Assembly: GCA_002786065.1 (NCBI GenBank)
Contig: NHNY01000011.1
Coordinates: forward strand, 372,001 to 436,000
Origin: Microcyclospora pomicola
Lineage: Eukaryota; Ascomycota; Dothideomycetes; Capnodiales
Reading direction: 5' to 3'
Length of the DNA stretch: 64,000 nucleotides
The notes under the pieces are model-generated. The model was not told the DNA's origin. It made no database searches and was given only the letters and a program-made list of their open reading frames with translations. This document shows positions 1 to 9,499 of the stretch, in pieces (positions within the stretch are counted from its first letter, which is position 1; every line of letters starts with the position of its first letter). Made by a program: the position numbers and the translations under genes.

Positions 1-593
1 GAAACATTGCACGAGCTGATTTCGCCGTGCCACGATGCGCTCACTGCATATTCAGCGTTTTTCTTTTTTGTTTTCGGTTTGCATTGCGACGGCGGGGGAG
101 TTGGAAGAATACTCGACTGTCTCTCAAACATAAGGTCGAGATCATGGTGGCATTCTAAATCTTTTTAGAGGTGGAGAAATGGAAACAAGGTCAGACATAG
201 AGGGAAATGTATTTACAAATTATCATCAATTCATCTTCGTAGTAGAGTGCTACGAAATAAGTGTATGGCAAATGGCCTGAACCAGAACTCCACCAACTCC
301 ATCTCCGTTGATATCACGATCATCCTCTCAAAAACTGCATATCCTGCGGCCTTGTTGAAGCAGGTTCATCATCGATCTGATGTCTTCATCTCACATCAGA
401 ACGGGGGTAAATATGTATGTCTAAAAACTTGCAACGCATTGCGCCAATGCTGAATGTAGGACTGGGAGAACAGTCCGGCGCAAGAGAGGAAAAGGAGCCA
501 TCGAGTACCATAACATAGCACGCGAGGCTGGAGAAAGCTGTGCTACTTTGCCCGCAAGTGTGGGACGAAGTGCGCATCACGGCCAACGGAGGT
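1..593. other. Left-edge intergenic region
   Basis: This stretch lies downstream of the minus-strand cysteine dioxygenase gene and holds only short, unconvincing open frames. It probably contains that gene's 3' UTR. I see no RNA gene or repeat in it. Confidence 0.5.
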
Positions 594-1503
594 CTATTCG
601 TTCTTGCGGCCGAGCTCGGAGTAGAAGTGGCATTGCTGCACGTGGGATTTGCGTCCGGTGGATTCGTCGAAGATGTGACAGCCGTGTTTGGCGGCGTTTG
701 GAGGCTGGTGAAGGGGGTTCAGTGTTAAGATGTACGATAGCAAGAGGTGGGGTCTGGCTGGGGTCAGCTTACAGTATACAGATGCAGCGAGACGGCGATC
801 GAGCTGCTGCTTGGGTTATGGATGCGGTGCAGGCCTAGCCGGTCACTCATGTAAGTGACCTGCTCTTGCTCGTACGTGGTGCTGCGCTTGACGGACATCT
901 GGTGGGGTTCCAGGTCTTCATTGCGCAGAGAGCAGGTATGTTCCGTCGCTGGAGCTGCAGAGGCGCTCGTGGCACAGTCGGTCACATTGCCCTGGGTCTC
1001 GCACGGCCAGTTGTAGATGGTCTCGGTCAGACTGCCGGAGAGGATCTTCATGACACAGTGGGCATTTGCGTGGTCATGGATGGGGCTTGCCTTGCCGGGG
1101 CTCCACACGAGAACGAGCTGCGACGATATCAGCGATTGGGGTTCGTTGTGAAGGAAGACATCGACCATACCAAATTGCTCTTCCCATTCCCTCGATCTAC
1201 CAGGTTGCGGGTGTAGGCACGACTGGTGTCTGCGAACGCATATCGATTCCACTCCTGCTCTTTCGACTCGTAGTCCGCCATGAGCTTCTTGATCTCTTCG
1301 ACATCCACCCCGGCGCTGTCGATGCCATTGCACGGTCCGAGAATGCTGTTGATGTTACTGATCAGTCGGTGGAAGCCATCGTTCGGCTCGGGCGAGGTCC
1401 GGGCGGAGTCATGCAACGATCCCGCGCGTGACTCGGTCTGCTCGACGGTTTCTACTGATTGATCGATTGTGAGCAACGATGCCTGTGCCAGATTCGTCGC
1501 CAT
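594..1503 (-). CDS. Cysteine dioxygenase
   Basis: Non-heme iron enzyme that oxidises L-cysteine to cysteine sulfinate in the cytosol (family knowledge). Three exons join in phase: 1503-1171, 1117-773 and 704-594, giving 262 residues. Introns are 53 and 68 bp and use GTATGG and GTAAGC donors. The cupin iron ligands are visible: H125 and H127 in PIHDHANAHC, and H208 in LGLHRIHN. C132 and Y225 (SLHLYT, followed by PPN in exon 3) match the Cys-Tyr crosslink pair of the mammalian enzyme. The first ~70 residues are a variable, Ser/Thr/Glu-rich extension. An insertion of about 30 residues between the two cupin motifs contains extra cysteines (150, 159, 173). The chosen start is the first ATG of an open frame that runs straight into the conserved part. 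Confidence 0.93.
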
Positions 1504-2285
1504 GCCGAGAACGGTGGAATGCTAGACTCTGTTGGTGGTCGTGCAGTTGGCGAAAGCAGTCTGGCAAGCTCTGCTATCTGTAGGTGGATTCAACGTTTCT
1601 TTCTTCGCAAGGCTGATTGATAGAGAAGACGGGATATGGAAAGTGATAAAGTTGAAGAGGTGACACCGCGCAGAGGCAGAGGTTCTGCCAGACCATCATC
1701 CTTACCATCGTTTGACTCGACCTATCACGATCCCGGCTACTGTGGATGTCCCTCCGCTGTTGGGCAATTGAGCCGATCGAAAGGCATTGCACTCATGTTG
1801 CACGATACCTGGCGAAATTGGGGTCGATTGATACTGCGCAGAAAGCAGACAAATCGTACACTGGTGACTACTGGCAACGGGTCGAGGACGTGTCGTTGGA
1901 AGGTCCACGCGAATGTACCATGCACGTTGGAACCGCTAAAGAATGGTGTGATTTGCGTCACGTGATCGATCATGACATATTGATATCAATGTTCCCGTCT
2001 CTTACGAGTCAACCTTCAGATCATATCAGGTATGGAATGACAGAAGTATGGATGGGACAGTTGCTCAGACAATGATATCAGTGCTGTCATACAAGTACAT
2101 TGGAATCATGCTGACGTCGCCGTGTCCCAATGATTTCGCCCGCGGCAGCCCTCCCTACTGCTTCTCCTTCCTCTTCTTCCCTCCCAGACACATACTCCCA
2201 ACGAGATCTCCTGCACTGATCGCTGCAGAACTAAAGTGAATGCTGAAATCGCCCCTTCGCGTTACCTCACCAGATCATCCGTCGC
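1504..2285. other. Intergenic region upstream of cysteine dioxygenase
   Basis: Promoter side of the minus-strand dioxygenase gene and downstream side of the next minus-strand gene. There is a pyrimidine-rich tract on the plus strand at about 2157-2190. Open frames of up to 109 codons on both strands have no recognisable content and look random. Confidence 0.45.
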
Positions 2286-2826
2286 TCAATCGAAGCCAAC
2301 TCCGTACGCCCCTTTCTCATCCTTACCAGCCCTCTCAGCACGGTTCACGCCCTCCTTCGACACGGAATCCCCAAGTGGCTGGAGCATGCCACCCCTTCCC
2401 ACCTGGCCGGCCAAGAGCCCATGAACACCGTCTTGTAGGGTGTCCACCTGCTCGATCCCCGTGACCTTGGACTGATCAAGTTGTTCTGCGCATGCGGTTA
2501 GCGGTCCTTTGCCCTCCTGACCCAAAACCTTCTGATGTGAAGGGAAGATCAGGGAAATGGAGAAGACCTTTCGCCGCATAACTTGCTTTGTTGTCTTTGG
2601 TGAGCCATTTCAAGTACTGGTCTTCGATCCACGGCATCCAGTTCTCGTACTGGTATTGGTAGCCCTCGGCAATCCATTCGTAGTACTTCTTGCCTTTCTT
2701 CTGCTCGGAGGGGAGGGCGCCAAAAGTCGTCTGCTTCTGTTCTTCGGACATGGCGTTCCACCTCTCGCTTCCTTCGGCGATGCGCTTTCTGGCACCTGCT
2801 GTTGTTGGGAGTGCTTGATCTGCCAT
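2286..2826 (-). CDS. Conserved small fungal protein of unknown function
   Basis: Two exons, 2826-2568 and 2485-2286, give 152 residues when joined in phase 1. The donor is a weak GTCTTC; the acceptor is GCGCAG with a CTAAC branch-like site just upstream. The N-terminal half is charged and aromatic (WNAMSEEQK, YYEWIAEGY, YENWMPWIEDQYLKW). The C-terminal half has a VDTLQDGVHGLLAGQVGRGG segment followed by PLGDSVSKEGVNRAERAG. I recall similar small proteins in other filamentous ascomycetes, but no function. There is no signal peptide or membrane segment. An alternative donor (GTTATG, six codon positions earlier) would shorten the join slightly. Confidence 0.72.
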
Positions 2827-3237
2827 CTCGTCCGTGGCCTCAGTGCAGTGATCGATTTGTTAAAAGGTCTCGATTTATGTCCAAGTGAGGCGACAGTGCA
2901 AAGATCTCATGCAAGAGGAGAACTCCGGAGCACATTAGACGGTTAAAGATAGCTCGTCTTCTGTGTTTGCCATCATCCTGTGACGTGCACTTGGCCGTGA
3001 CCATGCTGTGTAGCAACAGCATCCAGGTTTCCCGGGTTGCACGACGTCTGCTGAACAGACTAAATGCGGTCCATACATATAGTTGACTGTGAGATATGAC
3101 GTGCGTGACAAATTTCATACAAGACCTTCCTCGTACAATGCATTTGTACAATGCTTCTATCCTTGCTCTTACCACGAATCGCGGGCTTGACGCCTTTCCA
3201 TATCGCGACAGTCAAAAAGAACCACAACGGAAAGAGA
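2827..3237. other. Intergenic region before the tRNA gene
   Basis: No gene is recognised here. A 111-codon minus-strand open frame at 2840-3175 lacks any recognisable motif. The stretch probably holds the promoter of the small protein gene ending at 2286. Confidence 0.4.
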
Positions 3238-3334
3238 AGCCCGGACGCCGAGTCGAACGACGGACCTTCGCATGAACCTGTAAGAGACCTGGCAAGTACA
3301 AGTGCGATGCTCTAAACCACTGAGCTATCCGGGC
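3238..3334 (-). tRNA. tRNA-Thr (anticodon UGU) with a 23-nt intron
   Basis: Read on the minus strand, the mature molecule folds as a 74-nt cloverleaf. The acceptor stem is GCCCGGA/TCCGGGC, the D-arm GCTC...GAGC, the anticodon stem TCGCA/TGCGA, the variable loop AGGTC, and the T-arm CGTCG-TTCGACT-CGGCG. The anticodon TGT is at 3298-3300. A 23-nt intron at 3274-3296 sits one base 3' of the anticodon, the usual nuclear tRNA intron position. The discriminator base is T, and CCA is not encoded, as expected for eukaryotes. The internal promoter boxes are intact (AGCTCAGTGG and GTTCGACTC). Confidence 0.93.
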
Positions 3335-3485
3335 TGGACATGATTATGATGGAGTGCATTTGTCTCGGGTATATGTAGGATATGTGTAGAGTAGGCCGTG
3401 AGGTCAGCAAAAGCCAGTCTTGAGAGCAATGTGATAAGACATCCCGGATACAGGCGCGCACACAGACAATGCCGAGCAAACTCAC

Positions 3486-4607
3486 TCACGCATATGCCTT
3501 GTTACCGACCGTCCACGCCCTCAAGTCCTCGCGGATGTCAAACTCGTCCACCTCCCCTGCATCGCGTCGGGGCATGCCTTTCTTCTTACCCAACTTGCGA
3601 GAATGGTGATCTCCCTGATGACCCAAACCGAGACCAAGCAAGCCGCGCGAGCTGCCCGCGCTGTCTCTTGATCCATGTCCATGGCCGTGCCCGTGCCTCC
3701 TATGCGACTCGCCAGCTTCATGGTTCGTCCCTCGACCACTCCCGGGGCGCGGAGTGGCATCGTCGTGCATGTCCTGTGGTCGCCCATGCTTGCCCCAGCC
3801 ATCTCCACCGGCGAAGATGTCCTCAATGCACTCGTCTGCTTTCAGCTCTCCTGGCTGCGAGGCCCAGAACGCAGCCAACGTGCGGCGGTACATGTCCTGC
3901 ATCTCGCCCAGCTCGCGGTTGGAGCTGTTCAGACTCGGCACATGCGTGCTGGCGAGATCGGCCGGATGGGCCGCATCACCTCCGTCCGTCGTATGTGAAG
4001 CGACCCCGTGCGTCGTGGACGCTGGCTCGGAAGAAGCGATGATGCCCGCGATGCCTCCAAACACCGGCGCAGTCCGCAGCGGCGGCGCAATGTAGTCCCT
4101 CGTGCCTTCGATGTACTTCATGTAGATGGACAGCTTGAGCGTGCTGTTGATCTTGGACTCTTGCATCAGGTAACGGCGCACCACGCCCGTGCCATCCCCA
4201 CCGCCATCCACCATCCCGTTTCGCGTCGCTCCCGGCGAGACAGGCGTCTCGCTGGCCTCGACGTATTCTGCCAGGTTGCATTTGACATGTCCCAGGGTGA
4301 TGCGTTCCCCGCGGCCGCCCGCGCTATACTCCTGCAGCACCTCGAAGTCCACGCTGGTCTCCTGCAATGTGCCATCCTTGCCAACGGTGAGGCGGACAGG
4401 AAGTTTGATGGTGTACTCGAAGTTGACGCGGTGGTCTTTGATGGCGCACTTGGGTGTGCGGCCTCGATGCTCCGCCGCGGTGGAGGAAGGGAGATGCCAT
4501 TTCACGAAAGACGTCCCGGACACCAGAGGAACGTTGTTCAGGTCGAGGATGGACAGCGTCAGCTCGAAACGCACGCGGCGTGATTTGGGCACAAAGGCCG
4601 ACGCCAT
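3486..4607 (-). CDS. NT-type C2 domain protein (EEIG1/EHBP1-like)
   Basis: Single-exon protein of 373 residues. Residues ~8-180 look like an N-terminal NT-C2 domain: RVRFELTLSILDLNNVPLV, then SFVKWHLPSS, VNFEYTIKLPVRL, a Glu-rich strand segment, GHVKCNLAEY and INSTLKLSIYMKYIEG. NT-C2 domains bind membranes or protein partners in endocytic and trafficking adaptors (family knowledge). The rest is low-complexity, with a GHGHGHGS His/Gly stretch and a basic DHHSRKLGKKKG stretch. The stop codon overlaps a perfect donor-like GTGAGTGAGT, so a spliced, longer C-terminus cannot be excluded. I could not find a convincing downstream exon. The specific role is unknown. Confidence 0.82.
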   Translation of the reverse strand: MASAFVPKSRRVRFELTLSILDLNNVPLVSGTSFVKWHLPSSTAAEHRGRTPKCAIKDHRVNFEYTIKLPVRLTVGKDGTLQETSVDFEVLQEYSAGGRGERITLGHVKCNLAEYVEASETPVSPGATRNGMVDGGGDGTGVVRRYLMQESKINSTLKLSIYMKYIEGTRDYIAPPLRTAPVFGGIAGIIASSEPASTTHGVASHTTDGGDAAHPADLASTHVPSLNSSNRELGEMQDMYRRTLAAFWASQPGELKADECIEDIFAGGDGWGKHGRPQDMHDDATPRPGSGRGTNHEAGESHRRHGHGHGHGSRDSAGSSRGLLGLGLGHQGDHHSRKLGKKKGMPRRDAGEVDEFDIREDLRAWTVGNKAYA

Positions 4608-4965
4608 GGCAGGATAATTGTTACAGCCTCGCTGGGCTGAGGCGCCCGCGTGAGTGTTGCGGTCAGGGCATTGTTGGTCGGATGTCGCGGAGACTCTTGA
4701 GGTGATAGAGCGAGAGAGAGATGACGATGTTGGTGGCTGGAGAATTGGTAGATCCCCGTTCAGTTTGAATTAGCTATGCATCACCTTACGCTTGATTAAT
4801 ACTCTATCGATATGGCCAAATCATGTCCAATTCAATCGGATTTGGAGATCTTCAAGTAGGTCTGTATGCATAATCCAAAAGTTAGGTAGAATCGGTATTA
4901 GACTTCAAGCATATATACATCATCCATACACAGCTCAATCCTTGCTTAACATCCGCTATGCTATG
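4608..4965. other. Intergenic region between NT-C2 and FIT genes
   Basis: Promoter of the NT-C2 gene and 3' region of the FIT gene, both on the minus strand. It contains a GA-rich tract near 4708-4722 and AT-rich sequence after 4780. No gene is seen. Confidence 0.4.
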
Positions 4966-6015
4966 CTATACTCCCGGCATACCCAGTACGCTTCTCAACG
5001 CTGGCACTGCTCTGGGTAAGAAATACACCAGGTAGATGGCGGTAAACGCGACCAACAAGCCCGTGAATTTCTCGAACCAGGTATGGAAGAATGCAGCAGT
5101 CATGAGTAGCATCCACCACATCAGCCCAGCAACGCCGAGGGCGACCTTCGCGCCTACACCAGGATCCTTCTTGGGGATCGGCTGCGTCTGCCGATCGCTC
5201 GCCTCCACGGAAGCGCTTCTCACGCGTCCCTCACCTGTGCGGATGCGCCTAGCCTCCCTCAGTCCCTCCATCTTCAGAGCGGTGGGCAGCAATTCCATCC
5301 ACAGCATAGCACTACCCAAGATGAGCAGGAAGACATGTCCGCTGATATCGTGACCGCCCTTCCATTGACCCCCGATAGCCTTACAAGCCGCATTCGTCAA
5401 CGCTTCGCGCATATCACCCATGTCTTCTCGCTGCTTCTCCGCCTCCAGCGTATCATCCATCACCATGGCGCACTGCCCGCCTGTCCATCGGAAACTGCGA
5501 TCCACGATGCCTGGGCCAAAGCACCACTGCGTGACCAAGATCCAGACCGTCGTGACGCAGAGGTATCTTGCAATGGCTTGTGCTCTTCGACGCGTGAGCT
5601 GCGGTTTGAAGCTCGGTCCCAGCGCGGGATGTGTGAGTACGAGGAGCAGGAAGGCCAGCGTCGTCCAGAACCAGCCGATCTTGACGAAGTAGACATTGAA
5701 GATGTTGCTCTTCTTCGCGAAATATGAGGGGGCTTCTGCGGCCACATACGACTGTGTTGTCGCAGAGTAGGTGGCGTGTCGAGAGGGCCCATGAATGGAG
5801 CTGAAAAGCGAGCCAGCAAGCAGAGTCACCGGATAGATTGCGAGGAGCGAAGCCTCGACCAAGGTCGGCAGGAAGGGAGACGAGGTGTGTAGTGGTTGGT
5901 CCAGACTGTTCATGCTGGGCGACGAGTTTTGCGAAGAGGACTTGCTCGTGCTGTGGTTCGATGTTGCTGGTATGGGGACCTCGACCTTCGCAGTCGTGGT
6001 CCTGCGACTTGTCAT
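4966..6015 (-). CDS. FIT family lipid-droplet protein (Scs3/FIT2-like)
   Basis: ER membrane protein of 349 residues from the ATG at 6015; the open frame runs further upstream, but that part is basic and not hydrophobic. FIT proteins are acyl-CoA diphosphatases that support lipid-droplet budding and phospholipid homeostasis (family knowledge). Several hydrophobic helices are visible: LVEASLLAIYPVTLLAGSLF, FWTTLAFLLLVLTHPALG, YLCVTTVWILVTQW, VFLLILGSAMLWMELL, LMWWMLLMTAAFF and LLVAFTAIYLVYFL. The two family histidines are present, one in GGHDISGHVFLL and one in FFHTWFEKFTGLL. The first 50 residues are Ser/Thr-rich and probably cytosolic. The frame is intronless. The alternative start at 6177 would add 54 residues. 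Confidence 0.9.
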   Translation of the reverse strand: MTSRRTTTAKVEVPIPATSNHSTSKSSSQNSSPSMNSLDQPLHTSSPFLPTLVEASLLAIYPVTLLAGSLFSSIHGPSRHATYSATTQSYVAAEAPSYFAKKSNIFNVYFVKIGWFWTTLAFLLLVLTHPALGPSFKPQLTRRRAQAIARYLCVTTVWILVTQWCFGPGIVDRSFRWTGGQCAMVMDDTLEAEKQREDMGDMREALTNAACKAIGGQWKGGHDISGHVFLLILGSAMLWMELLPTALKMEGLREARRIRTGEGRVRSASVEASDRQTQPIPKKDPGVGAKVALGVAGLMWWMLLMTAAFFHTWFEKFTGLLVAFTAIYLVYFLPRAVPALRSVLGMPGV

Positions 6016-6715
6016 GTTCGCAGCTTGTAGAAGAACAGGATGTAAAGTGTGCAACTGGAGAGAAATAAAGGCTCGCGAATGCAGCCAGAATGGAGATCTG
6101 CTGGACAACTGGGAAATCTGGTGGGCGATCTGTTTGTTGTGCCGATGACGCAAATCGTGGCGCCTGCCAGCCCTCAATTGTGGCGCACTACTTGTCCTTT
6201 GCTGATGTCTTTGGATGCTTTATGGGCATATCTGGTGCTGCCATACTCCCTGCCAATGTGCCTGATACCTATGAGTATCTGGATTTGTCATTTTAACAAA
6301 CAGCAGACTACGGAAAGTATGAACAAATGAGTGGCAGAGTCAAGGTAAAGGCAGGTTCGAATCTGAAATCATCTCTGCGATTTGCTACAGTAGTCAACTG
6401 CTGTGGCGGTACTGCTCTATAGACGGCGATCCCAATCCTTGTGCAAACCAAATGCAATTCGCCATGTCCGCCATTGAATAGCGGACGGTATGCTCAACTC
6501 CTTGCCCCAGGACTCCACGCTTGTACATGACGGAAACCTCCAATATCATGCTCGAATCATGTTTCTCTTCCTTTCTCAGTGAATCTAGGTTTTGTAGCCG
6601 GAAAATAACGCCAATCTCGTTGTGGAATCATAAGAGCAGACCAGGTTCTTTGCTAGCTGACACGTATGCAAGACCAGGCCACACGCTCAAGCTTGTAACA
6701 AGCACTGGATCACTC
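6016..6715. other. Intergenic region upstream of the FIT gene
   Basis: Probable promoter and leader of the FIT gene plus the 3' flank of the next minus-strand gene. Only short open frames without recognisable content are present, and no RNA gene or repeat is seen. Confidence 0.4.
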
Positions 6716-9172
6716 TCAAGCTCGACGCTTCGGCTGTGATAAAGCACTCAACCTAGCTTGAGAGATGGTGTTGGGACGCTTGTTCGTGACAGGCTTCGTA
6801 CCTCTCGGTTTGACACCGGGAGTGTTCCTCTGTGCAGCTACAGGCTTCTTGGCAGGAGGAGGAGCAGGAGAGACTGGGTTTGTCTTGCTTCGCTTCGACG
6901 GACGGGTGTCGACATCATCCGTATCCTCAATATTCTCCTTGTTTTCAGCCACGGTGGACATGCCGTCCGCAACGGAAATGTCATTCTCGAACTCGAACTT
7001 GCGCTTCTTGCTACCAGTCACTGGGGGAACTTGGATCTGCTCGTGTGCCGAAACGTGACGGATCGTAGAAGGGCGCTTTGAAGTCGCGCCATCTGCCGGT
7101 GCACTAGGCGATCGACTGAAGATGATCTTGTGTTCGCCAGCGCGGAACGTGAAATCGGCTGGCGTAGCTGTTTGACGACGTTTCTGAGGTGACGGGCTAC
7201 CAAAATCATCGATCATCGGCAAGGATGGATATTGAGCAATCGGAGCGGCTTTGACCTGCGTAGCGAATGGCTGTGGCAGACTTGAGGCTTTGGAAGGTGT
7301 GCGTCGGACCTCGTCATCGCAAGCCTTAGTTGACGATGAAAAGTCGACCCGCTTAGAGACAGGTGCAGTTGCCGGCACTTTCCCTTGCCCAGCCTTGCTG
7401 TTTGTCGCCACTTGTCTGGGAGGAGTCATGTGGGTGCCAGCCGCGACTTTGGCTGGATCATCGGAGTAGAGGCGTTGAGGTGACCTCAGGATCGACTTTA
7501 CAGGAGTTGAACGTAGGAGATTGAATCGACCTAAGAGATTTGCCTTTTCCACACTCTGCACTGCACTGGCTGTGCTAATAGGTATCGACATACTGATCTT
7601 GCTTGGGCTGCGCGAGAGCAATGGCACATCTGACGGCTGTTCGACTACGTGTGTAGCTTCTTTGGTAACGGGCATCTTCATGGGTGAACGATGCAACAAG
7701 GATGGTTTCTTGTCTGATTGTTCAGCTGTCGATTGTACGTCTGCAGGTGTCTTGCTCTTGACCAGTTTTGATGGCGATCTAAGCAGGAATGGTTCTGTTG
7801 TGACAGGCTTTCCTTGTGTGTTATCTGGCCTTGAGAGTCTATCAAACAGGCTAGCCTTGGATGGCGACCGCGAGAGGAGAGGGCTAGCTGGTTCCTGCGT
7901 TGTGTCCAAATTCTCATGTGTGCGTTTGGCGAAGATCGATCCCTTAGACGGCGATCGGGCCAGTAGCGGGCCTGCTTCTCCAGCGGGATCCTTAGCTTTC
8001 CAGGAGGCTGTGTTCTTGGTTGCTGAGGGTTGAGGACCTGGAATTCTTGAAGTCTTCTCTACTGCTTTGCCGCTTACATGACTCAAGGATGATTGTGTCG
8101 GTGTGGCCAGCTTGGAGAGATCTGGGTACATCGGAGACGCCTCTGTGCGTCGGTCTGTCTTTGGTGTCGTTGGAACTGATTTGGCAATGCTTGAACCCAC
8201 ACGCCGAGGCGAAGCATTTTCAGGCTGAGAGCGCTTCACGCGTTTTGCCGGAGAGGCTGATTCGCTGTCTGTACTGGGATCACGAGCATGAAGAGGTGTG
8301 GAGCGGAAGATTTGCGAGGGCGAGTGTGGGAACACAGACTTCACGGTTGAACGCGTTGGTGTTTGAGTAGAATCACCAGGTACGTCAAGCTCAGCCTTTG
8401 AGGGACTGCGCTTCAGCGACTTGGAAGTCTGGTGGGCAGACACAGTCTGAGATCCGAGAGTTGAAACCTTCAACCTGCTTGGATCTGCACGGAACGAGGA
8501 AGGATGGTTCGCAATCGAGTTCATCTTCTGGAATTGCGATGAATGGGCATCGTCGAATCTACCCTTGGCACCTCGTGGAATGGCGATAGGACGGGCGAGC
8601 ATGTCGGTGAGACTCTTGGCACCTTCGCCGTCGGCCACCATCTGCTGGCGGATACGCGCGGCTTCTTCCCTCTTCTCCAGCATCAGTCGTTTGGCATCCG
8701 GACTAAGCTCAAGAGAGTGCTCGCGCTGGAAGGTGAATTTGAAACCAGGAGAGGTGAGCTCGGCATTTGGCTTGACAGTGGACCTCGTTGGAGTTTCCTG
8801 CAAGGTCGCAAGCCTACTGGAGTGTTTAGGCGGTGCAGTGTGCGGTGCCATACTGGTAAAGCCGAGATGGCGAGCTTCCTGCATCGGCTTCGCGGTCGTT
8901 TGCTGATGATGTTGCGGATGCATTTCCTCAGATGATGGCTTGATGGGCGTGCTGTTTGTGGGAGTCATGGCTGGTTTGAGCCATGCTGGTGGACCATCTC
9001 GGATAGATGGCGAGGTAGGGAATGCACCTGGCATTTCCTCGTTCTCTTGTAGCGAGGGCAGCTTCGCGGGAACAGTGCGTGGAGTGCGAGCTGGCACTTC
9101 ATGAGAGAGTGACACGCGATTTGGGGTTGCGCTCTCTCGGCCTCGAAGCCGAGCTGAAGAGCGACGAGCCAT
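6716..9172 (-). CDS. Large disordered protein with repeated RSPSK motifs
   Basis: Single open frame of 818 residues from the ATG at 9172 (MARRSSARLRG). Composition is rich in Ser, Pro, Lys and Arg. A conserved-looking block near residues 145-180 reads FKFTFQREHSLELSPDAKRL followed by MLEKREEAARIRQQM. Between about 400 and 565 the motif L-L-x-R-S-P-S-K or a close variant recurs about six times at 24-32 residue spacing. These resemble minimal S/T-P-x-K CDK sites. A second FTF block (DFTFRAGEHKIIFSRSPS) lies near 655-675. Basic stretches such as KKRKFEFEN and RPSKRSKT look like nuclear signals. I recognise no enzyme domain. A cell-cycle-phosphorylated nuclear or spindle protein is inference only. 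Confidence 0.75.
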   Translation of the reverse strand: MARRSSARLRGRESATPNRVSLSHEVPARTPRTVPAKLPSLQENEEMPGAFPTSPSIRDGPPAWLKPAMTPTNSTPIKPSSEEMHPQHHQQTTAKPMQEARHLGFTSMAPHTAPPKHSSRLATLQETPTRSTVKPNAELTSPGFKFTFQREHSLELSPDAKRLMLEKREEAARIRQQMVADGEGAKSLTDMLARPIAIPRGAKGRFDDAHSSQFQKMNSIANHPSSFRADPSRLKVSTLGSQTVSAHQTSKSLKRSPSKAELDVPGDSTQTPTRSTVKSVFPHSPSQIFRSTPLHARDPSTDSESASPAKRVKRSQPENASPRRVGSSIAKSVPTTPKTDRRTEASPMYPDLSKLATPTQSSLSHVSGKAVEKTSRIPGPQPSATKNTASWKAKDPAGEAGPLLARSPSKGSIFAKRTHENLDTTQEPASPLLSRSPSKASLFDRLSRPDNTQGKPVTTEPFLLRSPSKLVKSKTPADVQSTAEQSDKKPSLLHRSPMKMPVTKEATHVVEQPSDVPLLSRSPSKISMSIPISTASAVQSVEKANLLGRFNLLRSTPVKSILRSPQRLYSDDPAKVAAGTHMTPPRQVATNSKAGQGKVPATAPVSKRVDFSSSTKACDDEVRRTPSKASSLPQPFATQVKAAPIAQYPSLPMIDDFGSPSPQKRRQTATPADFTFRAGEHKIIFSRSPSAPADGATSKRPSTIRHVSAHEQIQVPPVTGSKKRKFEFENDISVADGMSTVAENKENIEDTDDVDTRPSKRSKTNPVSPAPPPAKKPVAAQRNTPGVKPRGTKPVTNKRPNTISQARLSALSQPKRRA

Positions 9173-9499
9173 ACTGATGGTCAAGTTCACTGCAGTAGTA
9201 CCTTACATCAACGTGCAGTACATATGCACAGATGTCGTGGCAGAGGCGGCAGGTCGTGATGGTGGTCTAGAAGTTCATGTATCGGAAAGTTTAGTGCAGG
9301 TCGGTTGTGTGTTTACCGGATGACGGAATGGTAAACAAAGCCCAGATGTGGAAAGTTTGCCGATGTGGATGAACACCATCATCCAACACTCGCAGAGAAG
9401 TGTCTTCATGCATTTCGCATAAACATATGAGGATGACTGTCCAAGGGCCATTGACAAGTGCATCGGACTCTTCTTGACTCACTTCTTGGACACATTGCT
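9173..9499. other. Intergenic region
   Basis: Promoter of the RSPSK-repeat gene and 3' flank of the prolyl hydroxylase-like gene, both minus strand. No gene is seen. Overlapping ~60-codon minus-strand frames here look random. Confidence 0.4.
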
